A stretch of 40,081 bases of DNA from an uncultured Eggerthellaceae bacterium (GTDB lineage Bacteria > Actinomycetota > Coriobacteriia > Coriobacteriales > Eggerthellaceae): contig CAJUQH010000019.1 of the NCBI GenBank assembly GCA_910588095.1, forward strand, positions 1-40,081, in the 5' to 3' direction. Of the stretch, positions 31,686 to 38,341 are shown piece after piece. The notes beneath the pieces are model-generated. The model saw only the letters and a list, made by a program, of their open reading frames with translations. It was not told the DNA's origin and searched no databases. The position numbers and the translations under genes were made by a program. Numbering within the stretch: the first letter of the stretch is position 1; each line of letters starts with the position of its first letter.

Positions 31686-32365
31686 TGGCGGAATTCAACA
31701 ACTCGGCGATGACGCGCTGGGGAAACATGGCGGCCGCGCAGGCGCTCGCGGGTAAGAAGCTCGTATTCACCCGCATCGCTTTCGGCGACGGCTACGTTCC
31801 CGACACGACGTCGCCAGAGGAAATGACGGACCTTGTGCACACCTGCGCGAGCTTCGCCGTGACGCGCGTCAAGGTGCACCCGGAGAACACCGCGACGATC
31901 GGCGGCACCTACATCAACGACGAGCTGGAGCACGGCTACTGGTGGAGGGAGGTGGGCCTGTTCGCGATCATGCCGGAAACCGGGGAGGAAATCCTGTTCT
32001 CCTACGCCAACGCCGGCGAATACGCCGAGTGGATACCGGCATCCGACGGCACCACCGTGTTCGAGAAGCGCATGGACCTGTTCGTGTACGTCGGCAGCAA
32101 GGCGTCCGTCGAGCTCAAGGTCCTCCCCGACTCGTTCATCACCACCGAGCAGCTCACGGAGGAGCTCGATGCCGTCTGGAAGGTCCTCACCTTCATGGAG
32201 AACGGCCCGTTCCTCGAGGCCATCGGCATGGGCGGCGGAACCTCCGGCGACGGCATAGGCCAGCCGACGTACCTGCCCGACGAGCCGTTCCTGTCCCTGC
32301 TAGGCATGCTCGGCGAGAACACCTCGTCGAACCTGCAAGCGACCATCCCCGGCAAGCCCGAATAG
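31685..32365 (+). CDS. Tail fibre N-terminal/collar protein (gpH-like)
   Basis: 226 residues. NNSAMTRWGNMAAAQALAGK, FTRIAFGDGYVPDTT, HGYWWREVGLFAIMPETGEE and LFVYVGSKASVELKVLPDSF match the phage tail-collar/DUF3751-type N-terminal domain of contractile phage fibres. The receptor-binding tip is missing, and the protein ends in a short disordered tail. Together with the separate DGR target gene downstream this suggests a split fibre: one anchor protein and one variable adhesin. Confidence 0.8.
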   Translation: MAEFNNSAMTRWGNMAAAQALAGKKLVFTRIAFGDGYVPDTTSPEEMTDLVHTCASFAVTRVKVHPENTATIGGTYINDELEHGYWWREVGLFAIMPETGEEILFSYANAGEYAEWIPASDGTTVFEKRMDLFVYVGSKASVELKVLPDSFITTEQLTEELDAVWKVLTFMENGPFLEAIGMGGGTSGDGIGQPTYLPDEPFLSLLGMLGENTSSNLQATIPGKPE

Positions 32366-32377
32366 AAAGGAGCCACC

Positions 32378-33316
32378 ATGGCTGACGAGACCACCACCCC
32401 CGAGGGCACCGAGACCGAGACGCCCGACACCCCCTCGACCCCGACCGCCCCGGACACCGAGGCGCCCGTGTTCGACCCGACCCGCACGCCGGTGTCGGTG
32501 GCGAACATGCAGGCGTACGAGAAGCAGAACAAGACCCGGTTCGAGCAGCTCGAGCAGCGCGACTACGACGGGCGCAACCTCTCGGAGGTTTTCGCGCTCG
32601 AGATCGTGGGCTACACCGACGACGCCGCGTGGTTCAACGCGCGCATCAAGGCCGGCAACTTCGACGGCATCTACGTCAAGGACTACTTCGACATCAAGCT
32701 CAGCGACGGCAAGGTGATGCGCTACCGCATCGGCGCGATCGACCCCTACCTCAACTGCTGCGACGAGGAGATCACCGACCACCACGTCATGATGGTGCCC
32801 GACACCGTATGGCCGGACAGCGTGGTCTGGAACACCACGAACAACAACAACGGCAACGCCTCCGAGAAGCACCCCTACCTCGCGAGCAACCTCCACAAGT
32901 GGCTGAACCAGACCTTCTTCCCGCTGCTCCCGCAGAAGTGGAAGAATGTCATCGCGAACCACCGCACGCTGCTCGAGGAGCGCTACAGCTCCACGGCGGC
33001 CCTCACCGAATCGACCACGTGGTCGTGGGCCGACATGGGCAAGGTCTGGGCGCTCTCCGAGACCGAGGTCTACGGCTTCAACGTCTGGGGCAACGGCTAC
33101 AGCGTGGGCATGGACTGCCACTTCCCAATCTTCCCGGACACCGCCTCCCGCATCCGCCGGAACCCCGACGGGGACCGCTTCGACTGGTGGCTGCGCGGCG
33201 CTAATTCGGGGAATTCCACGAACGCGTGCAACGTCAACGGCAACGGCAATGCCAACGGCCACTGCACCTCGAACACCGGGGTGCGCCCGCTGCCCTGCTT
33301 CCGTGTCGGCGTGTAG
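32378..33316 (+). CDS. DGR variable target protein, C-type lectin-like (DUF6273)
   Basis: 312 residues, ATG 32378 after AAAGGAGCC. The N-terminal 60 residues are Thr/Pro/Glu-rich, then a coiled-coil stretch (about 45-65). The C-terminal region from about residue 85 (VMRYRIGAIDPYLNCCDEEI, NLHKWLNQTFFPLLPQKWK) is DUF6273-like, related to the formylglycine-enzyme/C-type-lectin fold of DGR targets. The last 46 residues contain the variable repeat: RFDWWLRGANSG at its start, GVRPLP near its end, with Asn, Asp, Gly, His and Cys at adenine-derived codons. Predicted to be the variable receptor-binding adhesin at the tail tip. Stop at 33314-33316 is inside the loop of a hairpin. Confidence 0.9.
   Translation: MADETTTPEGTETETPDTPSTPTAPDTEAPVFDPTRTPVSVANMQAYEKQNKTRFEQLEQRDYDGRNLSEVFALEIVGYTDDAAWFNARIKAGNFDGIYVKDYFDIKLSDGKVMRYRIGAIDPYLNCCDEEITDHHVMMVPDTVWPDSVVWNTTNNNNGNASEKHPYLASNLHKWLNQTFFPLLPQKWKNVIANHRTLLEERYSSTAALTESTTWSWADMGKVWALSETEVYGFNVWGNGYSVGMDCHFPIFPDTASRIRRNPDGDRFDWWLRGANSGNSTNACNVNGNGNANGHCTSNTGVRPLPCFRVGV
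33176..33302 (+). repeat. DGR variable repeat (VR)
   Basis: 127 bp, aligned without gaps to 33910-34036. It differs at 33182 (template A, here G), 33257 (A, G), 33258 (A, G), 33260 (A, C), 33263 (A, T), 33264 (A, G) and 33298 (A, C). All seven differences are at template adenines; all 97 non-adenine positions are identical. It encodes the last codons of the target gene. Confidence 0.95.
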
Positions 33317-33325
33317 CGCCGACAC
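33303..33325 (+). other. Hairpin/cruciform directly 3' of VR
   Basis: Perfect 9-bp inverted repeat GTGTCGGCG (33303-33311) and CGCCGACAC (33317-33325) with a 5-nt TGTAG loop, beginning at the first base after the VR. No U-tract follows. In the Bordetella phage DGR a short hairpin just downstream of VR is needed for efficient retrohoming; this one is at the equivalent place. The target gene stop codon is in its loop. Confidence 0.75.
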
Positions 33326-33340
33326 ACACCGGCTATGAAC

Positions 33341-33363
33341 GGCCGCCGCGTCATGCGGCGGCC
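33341..33363 (+). other. Second GC-rich hairpin before Avd gene
   Basis: Perfect 9-bp stem GGCCGCCGC (33341-33349) with GCGGCGGCC (33355-33363), loop GTCAT. It lies 15 bp after the first hairpin and upstream of the ribosome binding site of the gene at 33390. No U-tract. It may be an mRNA processing or attenuation structure. Confidence 0.6.
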
Positions 33364-33389
33364 TATCCGTCCCACGAGAGGAGGACCGC

Positions 33390-33881
33390 GTGAGCGGAGT
33401 GTACGAGAGCGACCGCAAGCCGTCGCCGTGCGACCACATGGCGCTCGCGCGGTCGATCCGCATCGAGATGACGGCCCTGATGGCGTCCGAGAAAGTGGTG
33501 CCGAAGAAGCACCGCCTGCTGCTGTCGGTCCCGACGATCGCGACGGCCCGCGAGCTCGTGAACAACGTCGAGACGGCCGAGGCGTTCTACCCATCGACCG
33601 CCCACGGCGTGCTGTGGCGCAAGCACTACCTGACGCTCGCGATCGCGAACTGCTACCAGCTGACCCAAGACCTCCAAGTGGTGAAGGACCTCGGCCTGCC
33701 GGTCAACCTGAACCGCTACGAGAAGATCGCCGGGATGCTCGGCAAGGAGCTCGACACGCTCACCTCGCGCAAGCGCAACACCAAGCTCACCGGCAGCGCC
33801 GGCATCGACGAGCGGATCGCGAAGCTGCGCTACGACCTCGCCGAGCTCGAGGAGATCGCCTCCGACCTTCCGGTGCCGTGA
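33390..33881 (+). CDS. avd: DGR accessory variability determinant (Avd-like)
   Basis: 163 residues from GTG 33390 behind GAGGAGGACC. All-helical, basic and with the pattern of Avd four-helix bundles: LARSIRIEMTALMASEKVVP, KKHRLLLSVPTIATARELVN, GVLWRKHYLTLAIANCYQLT and QDLQVVKDLGLPVNLNRYEK, followed by GMLGKELDTLTSRK. Avd is a pentamer that binds the reverse transcriptase and template RNA in the Bordetella phage DGR. Place between target gene and TR is the canonical DGR location. Divergent sequence, so the call combines motif pattern with context. Confidence 0.8.
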   Translation: MSGVYESDRKPSPCDHMALARSIRIEMTALMASEKVVPKKHRLLLSVPTIATARELVNNVETAEAFYPSTAHGVLWRKHYLTLAIANCYQLTQDLQVVKDLGLPVNLNRYEKIAGMLGKELDTLTSRKRNTKLTGSAGIDERIAKLRYDLAELEEIASDLPVP

Positions 33882-33909
33882 CATGCGGTGCTGGTTGCAG
33901 CTTGACCCA

Positions 33910-34036
33910 CGCTTCAACTGGTGGCTGCGCGGCGCTAATTCGGGGAATTCCACGAACGCGTGCAACGTCAACGGCAACGGCAATGCCAACAACAACAACA
34001 CCTCGAACACCGGGGTGCGCCCGCTGCCCTGATTCC
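33910..34036 (+). repeat. DGR template repeat (TR)
   Basis: 127 bp between avd and the reverse transcriptase gene. Contains 30 adenines by my count; read in the VR frame, 13 codons are AAC/AAT, the codon type that DGRs diversify widely without creating stops. It reads RFNWWLRGANSG and later a run of four Asn, then TGA where VR has TGC. The repeat ends at 34036 where VR turns into the hairpin. Confidence 0.95.
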
Positions 34037-34254
34037 TCTATCGGCCAGACCGAGTAGGCGGCGAACCGCCGCCGAAAGCCGTGCCTCAAAGGAAGGAAGC
34101 TGCAACCATCGGCGCATATCGCCGTAAATATGCACCCCGCGAGGAGCGGCGAACGCTGCTTGCATGGCGGCGCCCTCGGGCGCTCGGCGCCGTTTCATGC
34201 CGCCACCTCAAAGCAACTGTCCGAGCGTCCATTGAGAGTTGTGCGGGGTGCCCT
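34037..34254 (+). ncRNA. DGR spacer/TR RNA 3' region, structured
   Basis: 218 bp between TR and the reverse transcriptase ATG. By analogy with Bordetella phage, TR RNA extends into this spacer, from which cDNA synthesis is primed. Potential structures: GGCGG-CGAA-CCGCC at 34057-34070; outer pair TGGCGGC (34165-34171) with GCCGCCA (34199-34205) enclosing a further GCGCC hairpin. Boundaries of the RNA cannot be fixed from sequence. Confidence 0.55.
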
Positions 34255-35469
34255 ATGAAATCAGAAGAACGCCGCGCGATCCGCCGCGCCAGACGAGAGG
34301 AGAAGCGCCGGCGCAAGCGCGAGGAGCGCGCGAGGGAGTGCACGCTGGAGAAGGTCGCAGACCTGAACAGCCTCTACAAGGCGCAGCGCGAAGCCGCTCG
34401 CGGCGTCGGGTGGAAAGCGAGCACCCAGCGCTACCAGTGGCACTGGCTCCTCAAGATCGCGGGCGCCCGCAAGGCCCTGCTGGCCGGCGAGGAGATATGC
34501 CGGGGCTTCCACGAGTTCGACATCACGGAGCGCGGCAAGCCGCGCCATATATCCTCGGTGCACTTCTCCGAGCGCGTGGTGCAGAAGTCCCTCACGCAGA
34601 ACGTGCTGGTGCCCGCGATAGTGCCGAGCCTCATCCTCGACAACACCGCGAACATCAAGGGGCGGGGCACGGCGTTCGCGATCGAGCGCACGAAGATGTA
34701 CCTCGCGCGGCACTACGCCGCCCACGGCGCCGACGGCTACGTGCTGCAGGGCGACTTCAGCAACTACTTCGGGTCGATCCCCCATGCGGGGGTGTTCGAC
34801 CTGCTCGAGCGCCACGTGACCGACCCCGGCGCGAGGGCGCTCGCCCGCCACATGGTCGAGGTTCAGGGCGAGGTCGGGCTGGGTCTGGGAAGCGAGCCGA
34901 ACCAGATATACGCCGTCTCGTACCCCAACCCGCTCGACCACTTCATCGCCGAGTGCTGCGGGGTCGGGGCGTACGTCCGGTACATGGACGACTTCATCAT
35001 CATCCACCCGGACAAGTCCGACCTGTGGGCCATCGCGGCCGCGCTCTATGACATGACGCGCCAGATGGGCCTCGTGTTCCACCCGAAGAAAACGCACGTC
35101 ACGAAGCTGACGCGCGGCTTCGTGTTCCTAAAGAAGAAGTTCACCTACGACCGACAGACCGGAGGGGTGGTGGTCCGCCCATGCAGGGAGTCCGTGACAC
35201 GAGAGCGCCGCCGCATCAAGCGGCAGGCGGGGCTGGTCGCCTCCGGGAAGATGACCGCCGAGCAGCTCAACCAAGCCTACCAGTCGTGGCGCGGGTCGCT
35301 GACCGACCTGAACGCGCACCGCACCAAGCTCGGCATGGATGCGCTCTTCGCATCCCTGACACACGGCGCAACCGGGAGGGCGGCCGCATGGCCGCCCCCT
35401 GATGGCGAAATGCAAACCGGCCCCGGAGGGGCCACGCAAGCGAAAGGAGCAAGCGAATGGACGAACTGA
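34255..35469 (+). CDS. DGR reverse transcriptase
   Basis: 404 residues. RT palm motifs: GDFSNYFGSIP (about 166-176), GLGLGSEPNQIYA (about 208-220, equivalent to the DGR I/LGxxxSQ signature with N-Q), and the catalytic YMDDFIII (243-250), then HPKKTHVTKLTRGFVFLKKK as motif D/E. The N-terminus is very basic. It makes adenine-mutagenised cDNA from TR RNA for transfer to VR. ATG 34255 is preferred over an in-frame GTG at 34081: the extra N-terminal 58 residues look non-coding and lie in the spacer. A weak ribosome binding site (GGGGTG) is consistent with low expression. The last 40 residues are low-complexity. Confidence 0.92.
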   Translation: MKSEERRAIRRARREEKRRRKREERARECTLEKVADLNSLYKAQREAARGVGWKASTQRYQWHWLLKIAGARKALLAGEEICRGFHEFDITERGKPRHISSVHFSERVVQKSLTQNVLVPAIVPSLILDNTANIKGRGTAFAIERTKMYLARHYAAHGADGYVLQGDFSNYFGSIPHAGVFDLLERHVTDPGARALARHMVEVQGEVGLGLGSEPNQIYAVSYPNPLDHFIAECCGVGAYVRYMDDFIIIHPDKSDLWAIAAALYDMTRQMGLVFHPKKTHVTKLTRGFVFLKKKFTYDRQTGGVVVRPCRESVTRERRRIKRQAGLVASGKMTAEQLNQAYQSWRGSLTDLNAHRTKLGMDALFASLTHGATGRAAAWPPPDGEMQTGPGGATQAKGASEWTN

Positions 35470-35768
35470 ACAACGGCCTGCAGGCGCAGACCAACGAGAT
35501 GCGCATCCTGCTCGAGCAGGCCGGCGACATCGCCGGCAAGCGCGCGGCGGGCATCATCGACGACGCCGAGCGCATCGAGCTGGAGGCGCGCCGGATGGCC
35601 TGCCTGACGGTCATCGCGCGCAACGATGCCGGCGAGCTCGTGTCCGAGGCGGAGTTCGAGGCGATCCTCGAGGAGAAGCGCGAGCAGGCGGCGCTCCCCA
35701 CGCAGGAGGAGCAGAACGCAGCCGACATCGCCTACCTGATGATGACGGGAGGTGAGTGGGATGTCTAA
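35457..35768 (+). CDS. Hypothetical protein, XkdW-like position
   Basis: 103 residues from ATG 35457 after GAAAGGAGC, overlapping the RT gene end. Helical, acidic (QAQTNEMRILLEQAGDIAGK, ELEARRMACLTVIARNDAGE) with an ADIAYLMMTGGEW end that is common in short phage proteins encoded just before XkdX. It probably belongs to the tail-fibre cluster; no catalytic motif. The next start (35761) overlaps its end. Confidence 0.55.
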   Translation: MDELNNGLQAQTNEMRILLEQAGDIAGKRAAGIIDDAERIELEARRMACLTVIARNDAGELVSEAEFEAILEEKREQAALPTQEEQNAADIAYLMMTGGEWDV

Positions 35769-35922
35769 GACCAAGGCCACCGACCATTCCCCGCGCTTCG
35801 CGCTCATCTCCGGCTTCTACAAGCGCGGAACGTGGAGCAAGAAGCAGGTGGAGAAAGCGGCCGAGCTCGGCCACATCACCGCCGAGGAGCTCGCCGAGAT
35901 CGTCGGCGACGACGCCGAGTAG
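35761..35922 (+). CDS. XkdX-like small protein
   Basis: 53 residues, ATG 35761, ends TAG 35920-35922. FALISGFYKRGTWSKKQVEK and AAELGHITAEELAEIVG follow the XkdX pattern (a Tyr/Lys-containing helix, a WxxxQV helix, then TAEExxEI) found at the end of tail-fibre clusters in many Gram-positive phages. The function of XkdX is not known. The upstream gene's GGAGG lies just before the start. Confidence 0.7.
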   Translation: MSKTKATDHSPRFALISGFYKRGTWSKKQVEKAAELGHITAEELAEIVGDDAE

Positions 35923-35954
35923 CCCCCGCACCGCGAAGCGAGAGGGGGTGAACT

Positions 35955-36368
35955 ATGGAACAGGCAGCGACCGCCTACATCGAAGGACTGACCGCCGCGA
36001 CAGACGGCCCCATGTGGGTGTTCGCCATCGGCGTTCTGGCCATCTTCGCGGTGGTGCTCATCAAGGCGTTCCCCATGTACCGCGAGTTCAAGACGCGGCA
36101 GCTCGACATCGAGGCCGAGCGCGAGAAGCGCAAGGCCGAAGAGGCGCGCATGCGCGACGAGCGCGAGCGCGAGAACGCCGCAATCGCCGCGCGGCAGGTC
36201 GAGGCGCAGGAGCGCTCGACCGCCGCGATGAACGCCATGACCGCCCAGATGGCCGTCATGGAATCGCGCATCGAGCTGAGCCAGCAGGGCTCGGCGACCA
36301 TGCAGAACAAGGTGGACGGCATCGCCGTGGAGGTCCACGACATCCACACCGCGATCGTCCACGACTAA
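35955..36368 (+). CDS. Membrane-anchored coiled-coil protein
   Basis: 137 residues, ATG 35955 after AGAGGGGGTG. A single membrane helix (about 19-42: MWVFAIGVLAIFAVVLIKAF) is followed by a long charged coiled coil rich in Glu, Arg and Ala (about 45-105) and a C-terminal helix (QNKVDGIAVEVHDIHTAI). Location just before the holin suggests an XhlA-like or lysis-regulating membrane protein. The family is not certain. Confidence 0.6.
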   Translation: MEQAATAYIEGLTAATDGPMWVFAIGVLAIFAVVLIKAFPMYREFKTRQLDIEAEREKRKAEEARMRDERERENAAIAARQVEAQERSTAAMNAMTAQMAVMESRIELSQQGSATMQNKVDGIAVEVHDIHTAIVHD

Positions 36369-36383
36369 CGAAAGGAGCCAACA

Positions 36384-36764
36384 ATGAACGGAATCGAGGC
36401 AATCGCGCTGCTCGTCACGGCACTGGTGGTGCCGTACGTCGTGGCGCTCATCAAGAACAAGACGCTGACGGGCAACAAGGCCCGCTGGATCGCCATCGGC
36501 GTGTCGGTTCTGGCCGGCGTCGTCACGGCGTTCGTGTCCGGCATCCCGGCGGACCCCATCGCGTGGATCACCTGCATCGTGGCCGCCATCGGCGCCGTGC
36601 AGCTCGCCTACTCGGCATTCAAGTCCGTGGGAATCACCTGCGGATGGCTCGACGCCCTGCAGGGCATCGCCAAGGACAGCGACGACCCGCTGGTGGCCGC
36701 CAAGAACCAGTCCATGAAGGACACCGCCGAGAACGCCGCAAAGCACGCCAAGAAGAACAACTAG
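36384..36764 (+). CDS. Holin
   Basis: 126 residues, ATG 36384 after GAAAGGAGCC. Three predicted membrane helices: AIALLVTALVVPYVVALI (about 6-23), ARWIAIGVSVLAGVVTAFVS (about 33-52) and PIAWITCIVAAIGAVQLAYS (about 57-76); then a soluble Lys-rich tail (KNQSMKDTAENAAKHAKKNN). Size, membrane layout and place before the endolysin gene are those of a class I-type holin that forms membrane lesions at lysis time. Confidence 0.75.
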   Translation: MNGIEAIALLVTALVVPYVVALIKNKTLTGNKARWIAIGVSVLAGVVTAFVSGIPADPIAWITCIVAAIGAVQLAYSAFKSVGITCGWLDALQGIAKDSDDPLVAAKNQSMKDTAENAAKHAKKNN

Positions 36765-36775
36765 GGCAACGGGGC

Positions 36776-36801
36776 GCACCGGCGGCACGTCCCGCCGGTG
36801 C
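36776..36801 (+). terminator. Intergenic GC-rich hairpin before endolysin
   Basis: 10-bp stem GCACCGGCGG (36776-36785) with CCGCCGGTGC (36792-36801), 6-nt loop, extended by G/C pairs with a bulge. No U-tract; ribosome binding site AAGGAGC follows. It may be a processing or attenuation hairpin. Confidence 0.5.
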
Positions 36802-36818
36802 CCTATTAAGGAGCGAAC

Positions 36819-38270
36819 ATGGCTAAAGAGGACTTCATAGCCAGCATCGCGCCGATCGTGCAGCGCTACGCCCCCGACTACGGCATCCTGTGCCCGTCGG
36901 CGGTCATCGCGCAGGCGATCAACGAGAGCGGCTGGGGCGAGAGCAAGCTCGCCTCCAAGTATCACAACTACTTCGGTATGAAGTGCGGGACCAAATGGAC
37001 CGGCCCCAGCGTGAATATGTCAACGCAGGAGGAGTACCAGCCCGGCACGCTCACCACCATCTCGGACAACTTCCGGGTCTACGGCTCGATGGACGAGGGC
37101 GTGCGCGGCTACTTCGAGTTCATCCAGCTCGCGCGCTACCAGAACCTGCGCGGCATCACCGACCCGCGCACATACCTCCAGACCATCAAAGACGACGGGT
37201 ACGCGACCAGCTCGGCGTACGTCGCCAACTGCATGGCTCTGGTGGACCAGTACGGCCTCACGGCCTACGACACGGGAGAAAGCGAGGGAAGCATGGCTGT
37301 ATATCTTGCGCAGGCGTCCTGCGACGAGAACGGCAAGTACGTCGGCGGGCAGGCCGGCAACCAGAGCGGGTCGGAGCTCAGCATCCGCGCGTACTACGCG
37401 TCGAGCTCGAACCCGTGGAAATGCTACCGGCCGAAAGACGCGACGGTGGCTAAGAAGATCGCCGAGAACGCGTCCGGCGCGGTTGCGAACCGCAACATCG
37501 GATACGACCAGAACGAGCGCAACACCATCCGCACCAAGGCGCAGAAGGTGAACCTCGTGCTGGCGGCCATCAACGAGGCCTGCGAGTGCGACTGCATGTC
37601 GCTCGCCGGCGAGTGCGCGATATGCGCCGGCGCGTCCGACGCGATCCTGTTCGCCGGCGGCAACCTTCCGTGGACCGGCAACGCCCACGCGAAGCTGCTC
37701 GAGACCGGCATGTTCGACTACAAGGGCTCCGGCCTCGCCGAGTCCCAGCTGTGCGTGGGCGACATCCTCGTCCGCGACGGCCACGCCGTCATCGTGGTTT
37801 CGGGCAAGGCCGCGACCGGAAGCGCGCCGACCCAGACGGTCGTGTCCGGCTCCATCGAGGAGCTGGCGCGCGCTATCTGGACCGGACGCATCACCGCGAC
37901 CGGCGAGGAGCGCCGCAAGCTGCTCGGCGACAAGTACGACGCCGTGCAGGCGAAGATTCAGGAGCTCTACTACGGCGGCAAGCCCGTCGAATCGACGCCG
38001 ACGGCCACGAAGCCGGCATCGAACACCATCCGCCCCGGCACCTACAAGGTGCTCGTCAACGGCCTGCGCGTCCGCAGCGCGCCGCGCCTCGGAAACGACA
38101 CCGACACCGGCAAGCACTACGACGCAGGCGAGCTCATCTACTCGGTGGCCTCCGACATCGTGGAGGCCGACGGCTGGTGGTGGGCGCACTACTCCTCGTA
38201 CAGCGGCAAGACCCGCTACGTGGCGATGTCGTCCACCGACGGCACGAAGAAGTACCTCGCCATGGTCTAA
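36819..38270 (+). CDS. Modular endolysin: GH73, amidohydrolase-like, Cpl-7, SH3
   Basis: 483 residues. (1) Residues about 1-155: glucosaminidase-type GH73 domain (AVIAQAINESGWGESKLASK, YHNYFGMKCG) with catalytic Glu36. (2) About 160-335: peptidoglycan amidohydrolase-like region (ASCDENGKYVGGQAGNQSGS, RAYYASSSNPWKCYRPKD) with a Cys and a late GDILVRDGHAVIVV strand, as in NlpC/P60-like phage lysins. (3) About 345-385: Cpl-7 cell-wall-binding repeat (ELARAIWTGRITATGEERRK). (4) About 405-475: bacterial SH3-like domain (YKVLVNGLRVRSAPRLG). It cleaves both glycan and peptide parts of the wall at lysis. No signal peptide, so it needs the holin. Confidence 0.88.
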   Translation: MAKEDFIASIAPIVQRYAPDYGILCPSAVIAQAINESGWGESKLASKYHNYFGMKCGTKWTGPSVNMSTQEEYQPGTLTTISDNFRVYGSMDEGVRGYFEFIQLARYQNLRGITDPRTYLQTIKDDGYATSSAYVANCMALVDQYGLTAYDTGESEGSMAVYLAQASCDENGKYVGGQAGNQSGSELSIRAYYASSSNPWKCYRPKDATVAKKIAENASGAVANRNIGYDQNERNTIRTKAQKVNLVLAAINEACECDCMSLAGECAICAGASDAILFAGGNLPWTGNAHAKLLETGMFDYKGSGLAESQLCVGDILVRDGHAVIVVSGKAATGSAPTQTVVSGSIEELARAIWTGRITATGEERRKLLGDKYDAVQAKIQELYYGGKPVESTPTATKPASNTIRPGTYKVLVNGLRVRSAPRLGNDTDTGKHYDAGELIYSVASDIVEADGWWWAHYSSYSGKTRYVAMSSTDGTKKYLAMV

Positions 38271-38297
38271 GGGCGAGGCGACACGCAATGCACTACG

Positions 38298-38319
38298 GGG
38301 CCGCCCTTCGGGGCGGCCC
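38298..38319 (+). terminator. UUCG-loop hairpin after endolysin gene
   Basis: Perfect 9-bp stem GGGCCGCCC (38298-38306) with GGGCGGCCC (38311-38319) closed by a TTCG tetraloop, followed by TTCTGCGTTCT. Probably a terminator of moderate strength separating lysis genes from the methyltransferase. Confidence 0.6.
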
Positions 38320-38341
38320 TTCTGCGTTCTACGGAGGGATC

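Noticed and set aside
34081..34254. N-terminal extension of the reverse transcriptase from GTG 34081
   Set aside because: No ribosome binding site, non-conserved composition and overlap with the structured DGR spacer; ATG 34255 is a better start.
34255..35469. Reverse transcriptase as retron or group II intron enzyme
   Set aside because: The TR/VR pair with adenine-only differences, the adjacent Avd-like gene and the lack of maturase or intron domains all point to a DGR.
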